Source: Treponema sp. (GTDB taxonomy: Bacteria > Spirochaetota > Spirochaetia > Treponematales > Breznakiellaceae). Taken from it: 8,449 nucleotides of DNA. The notes beneath the pieces were generated by a model. It ran no database searches. It saw only the letters and a program-made list of their open reading frames with translations, and was not told the DNA's origin. This document shows, one piece after another, positions 1 through 6,049 of this stretch. How positions within the stretch are numbered: the first letter of the stretch is position 1; every line of letters begins with the position of its first letter. The translations under genes and the position numbers were made by a program. The DNA is taken from NCBI GenBank assembly GCA_031284195.1, contig JAITAI010000141.1:1-8449 (forward strand), in the 5' to 3' direction.

Positions 1-136
1 GGGTTATACCGGCCTTGGCTGCCGGAAGGTGGAAATTAAAACCCAATACAACGGGGCGAGCAATACACCGCTGAAAAATCTGTGGGTTATCGAAAGCCCC
101 TTTGTTCTGTCTACGCCCGCAGCGCTGCGTATGTGA
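1..136 (+). CDS. 3' end of an unidentified protein (partial)
   Basis: A frame open from the left edge (first full codon at position 2) reads 44 residues and stops at TGA 134-136. The visible peptide begins GYTGLGCRKVEIKTQYNG and ends ESPFVLSTPAALRM. Its codon use and moderate GC resemble the other chromosomal genes and differ from the AT-rich gene downstream. I do not recognise the family. The alternation of polar and hydrophobic residues would suit a beta-rich C-terminal domain of an exported protein, but that is a guess. The stop codon directly abuts a tandem hairpin-repeat array, so the array probably forms the 3' end of this transcript. Confidence 0.6.
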   Translation, partial: GYTGLGCRKVEIKTQYNGASNTPLKNLWVIESPFVLSTPAALRM

Positions 137-366
137 GTCTAGCAAGGATTGATGAGTCAATCTAGGAAGGATTGAGATCCCAATCCAGTAAGGATTGTGG
201 CTCTAATCTGGTAAGGATTGTGGCCCTTATCCGGTAGGGATTGCAGTCCTCATCTGGTAAGGATTGAGACCGCAATCCGGTAAGGATTGGGACCCTAATC
301 CAGTAGGGATTGAAACCTTAATCCGGTAGAGATTGTGGCACTAATTCAGTAAGGATTGAGGCCGCG
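137..366. repeat. Tandem array of ten 23-bp hairpin-forming repeats
   Basis: Ten consecutive units of exactly 23 bp start at 137, 160, 183, 206, 229, 252, 275, 298, 321 and 344. The first 15 positions follow ATCCGGTAAGGATTG, with GATTG invariant in all ten; the last 8 positions are variable. Most units can fold as AATCC, a 5-nt loop, then GGATT. Neighbouring units can instead pair as GGATTG, a 6-nt loop, then CAATCC (perfect at units 2/3 and 6/7), so two mutually exclusive hairpin registers exist. Stem position 4 varies only between C and T, both of which can pair with the G opposite in RNA. The unit length is not a multiple of 3, so it is not coding. The 8-nt variable part is far too short for CRISPR spacers. 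The array begins right after the TGA of the upstream gene. Its function is unknown. Confidence 0.95.
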
Positions 367-379
367 CCAAGGGGAAACG

Positions 380-394
380 TGCCCCCTAGGGGCA
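380..394. other. Small GC-rich hairpin between the repeat array and the DUF268 gene
   Basis: TGCCCC (380-385), loop CTA, GGGGCA (389-394) is a perfect 6-bp stem just after the repeat array. No T-run follows, so it is not a classical intrinsic terminator, though it could end or protect the upstream transcript. In the rest of 367-515 I see no gene beyond a very short ATG frame and no convincing -35/-10 pair; TATAAA at 432-437 and 478-483 are isolated -10-like words. Confidence 0.4.
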
Positions 395-503
395 GTGAAT
401 ATTTTCGGCTGGAATACGCCCAGAAACCGCGTATAAAAGGAGTTGTGTGCAATGCCTGTGAAATGGTTATAAAAACCTTTAGGACATTGCTCAAAAATGT
501 GCT

Positions 504-508
504 GGAGG
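504..508 (+). promoter_or_regulatory. Ribosome binding site of the DUF268 gene
   Basis: GGAGG lies 7 nt before the ATG at 516. An in-frame TAG occurs a few codons further upstream with no other ATG between, so this Shine-Dalgarno sequence fixes the start. Confidence 0.8.
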
Positions 509-515
509 TTTTGGT

Positions 516-1319
516 ATGGATAAAAATGTATTAAAGAGTATTCTTACAAGTTGTTATAGGCTTGGTTTACCCCGATTTATCAAGGCATGGGATGAGTATA
601 ATTCGGAATATGCAATGCTCATAAAACAAAAAAGTAACAACGAGGATTTTATGCTGGGGAAAAAATATCCGGTCTTCGCGGATAAATACGCAAGTAGTGG
701 AACAGCAAAAGGGGCATATTTTCATCAGGATTTATTAGTAGCACATCGAATATTTCAAAATGATCCAAAAATACATATAGATGTTGGTTCAAGGGTTGAC
801 GGATTTGTTGCTCATGTAGCAAGTTTTCGGTCTATTAAAGTTATGGACATACGTCCATTAGAGAGTACCATAAAAAATATATCTTTTATTCAGCAGGATT
901 TTATAGCTCCGCTGAAGAATGAATTTATGGAATCTTGTGATTCATTATCCTGTCTTCACGCGCTGGAACACTTTGGATTAGGACGATATGGAGACCCAAT
1001 AAATTATAACGGACATATAGAAGGACTTGAGAATCTATATAAACTATTAAAACCAGAAGGGAAACTGTATTTTTCAGTTCCTATAGGATTGCCGCAACGT
1101 ATAGAATTTCATGCACACAGAATATTTTCAATACAATATTTATTGGGATACTTTGAAGGGAAGTATCGAATAGATAATTTTTCGTATGTAGATGACAAAG
1201 GAAAGTTACATGAAAATGTACTATTAAATAAAGAGGATGTGGAAAAGAATTATGGGTGTAAAGGTAATGGGGTAGATGGATGTGGAATATTTGAAATGAC
1301 TAAAATGAATCATTGGTAA
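516..1319 (+). CDS. DUF268 family protein, methyltransferase-like
   Basis: A 267-residue cytoplasmic protein matching the DUF268 family. Recognisable parts are HIDVGSR (87-93), which resembles the glycine-containing motif I of class I SAM-dependent methyltransferases, an acidic strand end DIRPL (111-115), the family signature SLSCLHALEHFGLGRYGDP (143-161), the strand LYFSVPIG (184-191) and QRIEFHAHR (194-202). DUF268 genes are often found in polysaccharide or LPS clusters, but no biochemical role is established to my knowledge, and no sugar genes are visible here. Start ATG has a good GGAGG; there is no signal peptide or membrane segment. The gene is much richer in A+T than its neighbours, with many AAA, ATA and TTA codons, and sits between a repeat array and a palindrome-rich segment, so it was probably acquired as a single-gene unit. 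Family call is firm; enzymatic activity is inferred. Confidence 0.85.
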   Translation: MDKNVLKSILTSCYRLGLPRFIKAWDEYNSEYAMLIKQKSNNEDFMLGKKYPVFADKYASSGTAKGAYFHQDLLVAHRIFQNDPKIHIDVGSRVDGFVAHVASFRSIKVMDIRPLESTIKNISFIQQDFIAPLKNEFMESCDSLSCLHALEHFGLGRYGDPINYNGHIEGLENLYKLLKPEGKLYFSVPIGLPQRIEFHAHRIFSIQYLLGYFEGKYRIDNFSYVDDKGKLHENVLLNKEDVEKNYGCKGNGVDGCGIFEMTKMNHW

Positions 1320-1323
1320 ACAC

Positions 1324-1397
1324 AGGCGCTACGCATAACAGGGCTGTTTACGCGCAGACCCGCTTTACGGGTCTGACGGGGCTAAAGCCGTTCGCCT
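1324..1397. other. Imperfect attC-like palindrome downstream of the DUF268 gene
   Basis: Five bases after the DUF268 stop, AGGCG (1324-1328) can pair with CGCCT (1393-1397). Inside, AAC then GGCT on the left face AGCC then GTT on the right, with two unpaired bases (AG) on the left only. The centre is a perfect 8-bp stem, CAGACCCG (1355-1362) and CGGGTCTG (1368-1375), around a CTTTA loop. An AAC/GTT pair flanking an L-like stem with extra-helical bases is how integron cassette attC sites look, and GCATAAC is a plausible R'' box. However, the right side reads GTTCGCC rather than the complementary GTTATGC, so the match is incomplete. It could instead be an ordinary bidirectional transcript end. 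No T-run follows. Confidence 0.35.
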
Positions 1398-1405
1398 AGG
1401 TCAGT

Positions 1406-1538
1406 CGTTTCGGCAACTTCGTTGCCGCCGCTCCTTCCCACGGCTCACTCCGGCACATTTGGGCGGCATAAAATCCTACGGGTTCTTTATAGTGCCGCCC
1501 AAACGTCGTCGAACCGCAGGTTCGCTACAGCCGAAACG
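1406..1538. repeat. Nested inverted-repeat element, about 133 bp
   Basis: An outer perfect 9-bp inverted repeat, CGTTTCGGC (1406-1414) and GCCGAAACG (1530-1538), encloses an 11-bp perfect inverted repeat, TTTGGGCGGCA (1458-1468) and TGCCGCCCAAA (1493-1503). Two local hairpins also lie inside: CGGCAAC-TTC-GTTGCCG (1411-1427, competing with the outer left arm) and CGAACC-GCA-GGTTCG (1510-1524). It lies between the DUF268 stop and the nrdJ stop. It could be a MITE-like element, a structured RNA, an attachment-type site, or a 3' structure shared by the two convergent transcripts. No T-run marks it as an intrinsic terminator. There is no obvious target-site duplication. Confidence 0.6.
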
Positions 1539-1586
1539 TTCCTTCGCGGACCCTTAGTATGCCATCGAACTCAAGTTACCGAGGGT

Positions 1587-4500
1587 TTAACTACAGCCGG
1601 TGGTTTCTCCGCAGGTGTCGCACTTCATACAGGTACCGTTCCGCACCAGGGTAAAAGAACCGCAGGCAGGACAGGGATCCCCTTCATAGCCCTTGATTCG
1701 GGCTTGAAACAGCGTCGCAACTTTACCCGCTGGATCCTCCTCTGGATTTCCCTGCCTGGGAGGGGTTCCCTGGTTTTTAGTACCTGTGGACAGGAGGTCT
1801 TCGGGCTTTATCTGCCCCAAGTCGCTGCGTTTCAGGTAGCTTATGGCCAGGTCCCGGAAAATGTAATCCAGCACGCTCGTGGCCATCTTCACGTAAGTAT
1901 GACCCTGGACCATCCCATTGGGCTCAAAACGGCTAAAGGTAAAGGCATCCACGTATTCTTCCAGAGGAACTCCGTATTGCAGGCCCAAGGATACGGCAAT
2001 GGCAAAGCTGTTGAGGAGGCTCCGGAAAGCGGCCCCTTCCTTGTGCATGTCCAGGAATATTTCCCCCAGATTGCCGTCGTCGTATTCCCCGGTACGGATG
2101 AAGATGGAATGCCCGCCGATCTTGGCCTTCTGGGTATAACCGGTCCGGCGGTTAGGCAGACTCTTGCGGAGTCCCCTGACCGGGGCCTTGCCCCCTTCCA
2201 CAGGACGCGAGGCAGTATCCAAGGTCCGCTCCAATTCCAGAATAGTATCTGCGAGGGGGTCTGTACCCGGGGCAAAGGAGGAGAGAGGCTGAGACAGTTT
2301 GGAACCGTCCCGGTAGAGGGCCACTGCTTTAAGGCAGCTCTTCCAAGAGAGCATATAAGCGCCTTTCACGTCCTCAAAGTCGGCGCTGTTAGGCATGTTG
2401 ATGGTCTTGCTAATAGCCCCGGAAATGAAGGGCTGGACTGCGGCCATCATACCGATGTGGGCGGTCCAGGGAATGGAACGCTTCCCCTTTTTACCCGAAG
2501 GAGTGGCAGTATCAAATACTCGATAATGTTCTTTCCGTAAACCCGGTGCGCCCTCAAGTCCCATGGTGCCACAGGTATAAAGTTCCGCTTCCTCAAGCTC
2601 CTCATCAGTAAAGTCCAGGTGCTTCAAAAGGCTAAACCCTGGCAGACCCCAGGTCGCTTCAGGAATATGGAGGGTCTTTTCGAGAAAGTCCTTTCCTACA
2701 ACCCAGGGACTGAAAACCCCTTCCAGGCTTAGGGCTGTTTTGACCGCTTCCTCCACCGCAGCTAAGGCATCCAGGGTAAAACCCTTGGCCTTCAGGGTTT
2801 CAGGGTTGATTCCAGGAGCTCCGGTAAAGGTTTTCCGCCCGGTAGCATAAGCGCTTATTTCGTCGATCCCTTCAGGGGTATAGCCCAAGGCTTCCAGAGC
2901 CGGGGGGACCGACTGATTGATGATCTTAAAATGACCTCCTCCTGCGAGTTTCTTGAATTTCACCAGAGCAAAGTCCGGCTCCACCCCAGTGGTATCGCAG
3001 TCCATAAGGAGGCCGATGGTCCCGGTAGGAGCAATGGCGCTCACCTGGGCGTTCCTGAAACCCTGGGCCGTCCCCAGCTCCAGCGCCTGGTCCCAGGATG
3101 CCCGGGCTGCCTCCAAAAGATAAGCAGGACAGAACCCCGGATCAATACCCTTGGGGATCCGGTGAATCCCCTCGTATTCCCCGGCAGGGGCGTTGTACGC
3201 GGCCCGGCGGTGATTACGGATCACCTGGAGCATGGCTTCCCGGTTCTCAGGGTACCGGATAAAAGGCCCCAGTTCTGCGGCCATGCGTGCTGATTGAGCG
3301 TAAGCCTCTGCAGAAAGGATCCCCGAGAGGGCCCCGGCCACTGCCCGGCCCTCCTCTGAATCGTAGGCTAGACCCATGACCATGAGCAGACTCCCCAGAT
3401 TGGCAAAACCCAGCCCCAGAGTCCGGTATTGATAGGACAGGTCCGCAATCCGGGGTGAAGGGAATTGGGCCATGACTACGGAAATTTCCAAGATACTGGT
3501 CCATATCCTGATGGCATGGAGATAGGCTTCCAGGTTGAAAATCCGGGCTTTCCGGTCATAGAATACGGAGAGGTTGATAGAAGCCAGGTTGCAGGCCGTA
3601 TCATCCAAGAACATGTATTCCGAACAGGGATTAGAAGCCCGGATTTCACCGCCCGCAGGACAGGTATGCCAGTCATTGATGGTTGTATGGTACTGGATAC
3701 CTGGATCGGCACACTGCCACGTAGAACGGGCGATCTGTTCCCAGAGTTTCCGGGCTTTGATGGTCTTCTCAGGCTTTCTGGAAATCCTCCCCCAAAGTTC
3801 CCAGTCCTTATCCTCCCGGACCGCCTCCATGAAATCGTCGCTTAAACGGATACTGTTATTGGCCGATTGTCCGGAAACGGTGTTATAGGCCTCTTCATCC
3901 CAGGCCGTGGAAAACAGCGCAGGGTTTACCGTCTCATCTCCCTGTTCAAGCCGCCGCAGCAACTGGTACAGATAAGTGGGTGGAATCTGATCCCCCAAGG
4001 CGTTTCGAAGGGATCCGGCCAAGTCCCGGTTTTTTTCCACCTTGAACCGGTCGGTTTCAGGTCCCCGGAATCCTGCTAGAGCCTTCTTGATGGCGTCCAC
4101 GTGCTTCTTGACTATCCTGGAACCAGTAACCATAGAAGCTACCTTGTGCTCCTCCCCGGCTTTCCAGTCAATGTACTTTTCCACATCAGGATGATCCGCG
4201 TCCAAGGTTACCATCTTGGCTGCCCGCCGGGTAGTACCCCCGCTCTTGATAGCCGAAGCAGACCGGTCCCCGATCTTGAGGAAGGAGAGCATCCCCGAAG
4301 AAACCCCTCCGCCGGACAAGTGCTCATTGGCAGCCCGCAGCCGGGAGAAGTTGGACCCTGTACCAGAACCGTACTTGAACAGCCGAGCCTCCCGGGTAAC
4401 GAGGTCCATGATGCCGCCCTCGTTGACCAGGTCATCTTCCACTGATAGGATGAAACAGGCATGGGGTTGAGGCCGCTTATACGCGCTGTCGGATTTTTTA

Positions 4501-5036
4501 AGGGTTCCCTCTTGGGGATCGAAATAATAGTGCCCTTGGGCAGGACCATCAATCCCATAGACCGCATACAGCCCCGTATTGAACCATTGAGGGCTGTTAG
4601 GCGCAGCCATCTGGTGGGCAAGCATGTAGCACGTCTCGTCATAGAAAGCTTTGGCGTCGGCTTCAGTATCAAAGTACCGATTTTGCCTTCCCCAGTCCAT
4701 CCAGGTATAGGCCAGCCGGTGAAACACCTGCCGGGCATCGTGTTCGGCTCCATCTTCGGGGAGCTGGTCCCCGGGATCCATTGCAGCGGTCTGCCCTCCT
4801 GGAAGGGCCCATTGTTTCCAGGCATACATTTTTTCCGCAGGAACTCCGGCCTTGCGGAAGTACTTTTGGCTTATGATATCCGTGGCAATCTGACTCCAAA
4901 AGGCCGGCACGATCACCTGAGGATCTTCAAAGATCACCTTTTGGTCAGGATTGCGAATTTCACTCTTTCGTTCCTCCCAACGGATATCCTTATAGGGTCC
5001 GTTCTGAGGATCCGTAAACAAGCGTTCAATCTTCAT
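1587..5036 (-). CDS. nrdJ: Adenosylcobalamin-dependent ribonucleotide reductase, class II
   Basis: A 1149-residue enzyme that reduces ribonucleotides to deoxyribonucleotides using a thiyl radical made from coenzyme B12, so it works with or without oxygen. The N-terminal segment with WSQIATDIISQKYFRKAGVP (47-66) is typical of the large class II form; no ATP-cone is evident. The catalytic barrel shows Cys194 (PHACFI), the radical motif NPCSE with Asn469, Cys471 and Glu473, and Cys482 eleven residues later, the spacing of the thiyl cysteine and its disulfide partner in known class II enzymes. Phosphate-binding segments are PTGTIG (670-675) and a loop around 862-882. A TSCPD-type domain follows (about 955-1065). 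The tail carries CPAC (1122-1125) and CMKCDTC (1136-1142), a zinc-ribbon or redox-shuttle module. Start ATG has AAGGA 6 nt upstream (5043-5047). Monocistronic; no cobalamin riboswitch or B12 box was seen upstream. No truncation. Confidence 0.96.
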   Translation of the reverse strand: MKIERLFTDPQNGPYKDIRWEERKSEIRNPDQKVIFEDPQVIVPAFWSQIATDIISQKYFRKAGVPAEKMYAWKQWALPGGQTAAMDPGDQLPEDGAEHDARQVFHRLAYTWMDWGRQNRYFDTEADAKAFYDETCYMLAHQMAAPNSPQWFNTGLYAVYGIDGPAQGHYYFDPQEGTLKKSDSAYKRPQPHACFILSVEDDLVNEGGIMDLVTREARLFKYGSGTGSNFSRLRAANEHLSGGGVSSGMLSFLKIGDRSASAIKSGGTTRRAAKMVTLDADHPDVEKYIDWKAGEEHKVASMVTGSRIVKKHVDAIKKALAGFRGPETDRFKVEKNRDLAGSLRNALGDQIPPTYLYQLLRRLEQGDETVNPALFSTAWDEEAYNTVSGQSANNSIRLSDDFMEAVREDKDWELWGRISRKPEKTIKARKLWEQIARSTWQCADPGIQYHTTINDWHTCPAGGEIRASNPCSEYMFLDDTACNLASINLSVFYDRKARIFNLEAYLHAIRIWTSILEISVVMAQFPSPRIADLSYQYRTLGLGFANLGSLLMVMGLAYDSEEGRAVAGALSGILSAEAYAQSARMAAELGPFIRYPENREAMLQVIRNHRRAAYNAPAGEYEGIHRIPKGIDPGFCPAYLLEAARASWDQALELGTAQGFRNAQVSAIAPTGTIGLLMDCDTTGVEPDFALVKFKKLAGGGHFKIINQSVPPALEALGYTPEGIDEISAYATGRKTFTGAPGINPETLKAKGFTLDALAAVEEAVKTALSLEGVFSPWVVGKDFLEKTLHIPEATWGLPGFSLLKHLDFTDEELEEAELYTCGTMGLEGAPGLRKEHYRVFDTATPSGKKGKRSIPWTAHIGMMAAVQPFISGAISKTINMPNSADFEDVKGAYMLSWKSCLKAVALYRDGSKLSQPLSSFAPGTDPLADTILELERTLDTASRPVEGGKAPVRGLRKSLPNRRTGYTQKAKIGGHSIFIRTGEYDDGNLGEIFLDMHKEGAAFRSLLNSFAIAVSLGLQYGVPLEEYVDAFTFSRFEPNGMVQGHTYVKMATSVLDYIFRDLAISYLKRSDLGQIKPEDLLSTGTKNQGTPPRQGNPEEDPAGKVATLFQARIKGYEGDPCPACGSFTLVRNGTCMKCDTCGETTGCS

Positions 5037-5054
5037 TATGATTCCTTATTACTA

Positions 5055-5069
5055 CTACAGTACCTGTAG
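5055..5069. promoter_or_regulatory. Dyad in the nrdJ 5' leader
   Basis: CTACAG, spacer TAC, CTGTAG forms a perfect 6-bp inverted repeat. It lies between the predicted nrdJ -10 and the start codon, 7 nt upstream of the AAGGA ribosome binding site. It could act as a repressor site on DNA or a hairpin next to the ribosome site in mRNA. It shares the TACAG/CTGTA half-site word with the palindrome at 5183-5196. Confidence 0.4.
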
Positions 5070-5082
5070 CGTCTTTTGATAC

Positions 5083-5112
5083 ATCATACCCCATATAAAG
5101 GGTACTATACAA
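5083..5112 (-). promoter_or_regulatory. Candidate promoter of nrdJ
   Basis: On the minus strand, TTGTAT (5107-5112) and TATGAT (5083-5088) are separated by 18 bp. The -10 matches the sigma70 consensus at 5 of 6 positions and the -35 only at the leading TTG. It lies about 47 bp upstream of the nrdJ start. Predicted by pattern only. Confidence 0.4.
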
Positions 5113-5182
5113 GAGGAGTATCCAGCCTTCGGCGTAAGGTGAAGAAGTAGGCCTTATTTTTTTCGTTCTATTTTTCATTAAG

Positions 5183-5196
5183 GACCTGTACAGGTC
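5183..5196. promoter_or_regulatory. Perfect 14-bp palindrome between nrdJ and the hemerythrin gene, candidate operator
   Basis: GACCTGTACAGGTC is a perfect palindrome with no spacer. It lies about 70 bp upstream of the predicted nrdJ -35 and 167 bp upstream of the hemerythrin start, near the middle of the 327-bp divergent intergenic region, and could serve either gene. Being so far upstream it would suit an activator or looping regulator. It does not resemble the NrdR box as I know it. The binding protein is unknown. Confidence 0.45.
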
Positions 5197-5216
5197 ATCT
5201 TACCAAGTAAAGGCTG

Positions 5217-5257
5217 TTGCCCTAGGGAATATCCTATGGTATTCTTATTCAGGGCAA
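5217..5257. other. Nested stem-loop in the divergent intergenic region
   Basis: An outer 7-bp stem, TTGCCCT (5217-5223) with AGGGCAA (5251-5257), encloses an inner 5-bp stem, GAATA (5227-5231) with TATTC (5240-5244). It lies upstream of the hemerythrin gene and could be part of its leader if transcription starts further upstream, or be a DNA site. No family is recognised. Confidence 0.35.
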
Positions 5258-5303
5258 GGAACTGCACTAAGAATTGGTGAGGGCTGTTCCACAAGGCTCG
5301 TTC

Positions 5304-5331
5304 TTGTTGATCTGCGTCGTTTTTCTTTAAT
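5304..5331 (+). promoter_or_regulatory. Weak candidate promoter of the hemerythrin gene
   Basis: TTGTTG (5304-5309) and TTTAAT (5326-5331) are 16 bp apart, ending about 32 bp before the start codon. The match to the sigma70 consensus is modest. A GGAGG ribosome site (5355-5359) lies 4 nt before the ATG at 5364. Confidence 0.3.
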
Positions 5332-5363
5332 TTCGAGAGAAGATTTTATTAAGCGGAGGCGTT

Positions 5364-5804
5364 ATGAACGATAGAATTTTGGTGGAATGGGATGACCGGT
5401 ATTTGGTAGGTATCTCCATAATTGACGAACAGCACAAAGAACTGATTACCATGACCAATACCCTATATCAGGGGTGTCTTGAGGGGGACGCCAAGGCAAA
5501 GCTCTATTTTATGCAAACCATCCACGGTACGGTTGATTATGTGAAGTATCATTTTTCTGCAGAAGAAAAGATTCTGGAAAGTATTAATTACCCGGACATA
5601 GGGGACCATAAAAGAGAACATGAAGGGTTTATCCGGCAGATCTTTGAGCAGGTTAAAAGTTTTGAGGGGGGTAAAAAATTCGTCCCCAATGATTTTGTTC
5701 GCTACTTGAAAGACTGGATACTAGCCCACATTGCCTTGAGCGATAAGAAGTATGCCCAATATATCCTCAATCTCAAGAAACAGGGACTGCATCTAGAACT
5801 GTGA
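5364..5804 (+). CDS. Bacteriohemerythrin
   Basis: A 146-residue single-domain soluble protein of the hemerythrin family, which binds O2 reversibly at a non-heme di-iron centre inside a four-helix bundle. All seven expected ligands are present with the family's spacing: His24 (DEQHKEL), His63 and Glu67 (HFSAEE), His82 and His86 (DHKREH), His122 and Asp127 (HIALSD). The N-terminal ILVEWDDRYLVGI is the usual bacteriohemerythrin start. The length is normal for a stand-alone domain, with no fused signalling domain. GGAGG is 4 nt before the ATG. It is transcribed divergently from nrdJ and convergently with the dehydrogenase gene, so it is probably monocistronic. Proposed roles in the family are oxygen storage or delivery, sensing, and protection of oxygen-labile proteins; which applies here cannot be told from sequence. 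Confidence 0.95.
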   Translation: MNDRILVEWDDRYLVGISIIDEQHKELITMTNTLYQGCLEGDAKAKLYFMQTIHGTVDYVKYHFSAEEKILESINYPDIGDHKREHEGFIRQIFEQVKSFEGGKKFVPNDFVRYLKDWILAHIALSDKKYAQYILNLKKQGLHLEL

Positions 5805-5879
5805 GCACCAAACAAGCATCCTTGCAGAAACGAAGACTGGTTACCCTTTGACTTCAGGCTAGGAGGGCTTATCGCCTGG

Positions 5880-5909
5880 ACCTGCAAGGGCTTTGGACCC
5901 GCTGCAGGT
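5880..5909. terminator. Stem-loop in the convergent gap, possible transcript end
   Basis: ACCTGCA (5880-5886) pairs with TGCAGGT (5903-5909), and GGG with CCC inside after small bulges, leaving a 7-nt loop. It lies 75 bp after the hemerythrin stop. There is no T-run after it on either strand, so it is not a classical intrinsic terminator; it may stabilise 3' ends. Confidence 0.35.
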
Positions 5910-6011
5910 TCATAGGAAAGGCCGTACAGGCAGAGGCAGTTTCATGAACCCTGTATTGACCATGCTCCCTCTAGAGGGTTCATCTCATCGACTAATAAAG
6001 GCCGTTTCATG
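5907..6011 (+). repeat. Imperfect repeated block in the convergent gap, with a 12-bp palindrome
   Basis: Three short words recur in the same order: GGTTCAT (5907-5913 and 5977-5983), AAAGGCCGT (5917-5925 and 5997-6005) and GTTTCATG (5939-5946 and 6004-6011), with different spacing. Between the copies is a perfect palindrome, CCCTCTAGAGGG (5967-5978). No gene is evident in 5805-6049; minus-strand ATG frames there are under 20 codons. The repeat looks degenerate and may be an old duplication. Confidence 0.4.
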
Positions 6012-6049
6012 GCAATTACAGAAAAAACCTACCCCTTCCTCCTCCACGA

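Noticed and set aside
137..366. CRISPR array
   Set aside because: The period is 23 bp with only 8 variable bases per unit, far too short for spacers, and no cas gene is present.
441..528. Short GTG-started frame overlapping the start of the DUF268 gene
   Set aside because: It is under 30 codons, has no recognisable product, and the DUF268 start has its own better ribosome site.
1422..2540. Plus-strand open frame of 372 codons opposite the end of nrdJ
   Set aside because: It lies antisense to the conserved TSCPD and tail region of NrdJ, its protein has no recognisable domain and an odd composition, and its length follows from the codon bias of the gene on the other strand.
4208..4825. Second minus-strand frame of 205 codons inside nrdJ
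   Set aside because: It is an alternative-frame shadow of the nrdJ coding sequence without a ribosome site or recognisable domain.
5135..5163. Intrinsic terminator on the plus strand (TAAGG/CCTTA stem followed by T7)
   Set aside because: The stem is 5 bp and AT-rich with a 12-nt loop, and no plus-strand gene ends upstream of it.
5037..5200. Cobalamin riboswitch in front of the B12-dependent nrdJ
   Set aside because: I found no B12-box-like sequence or the expected multi-helix layout on the minus strand; a covariance-model search would be decisive.
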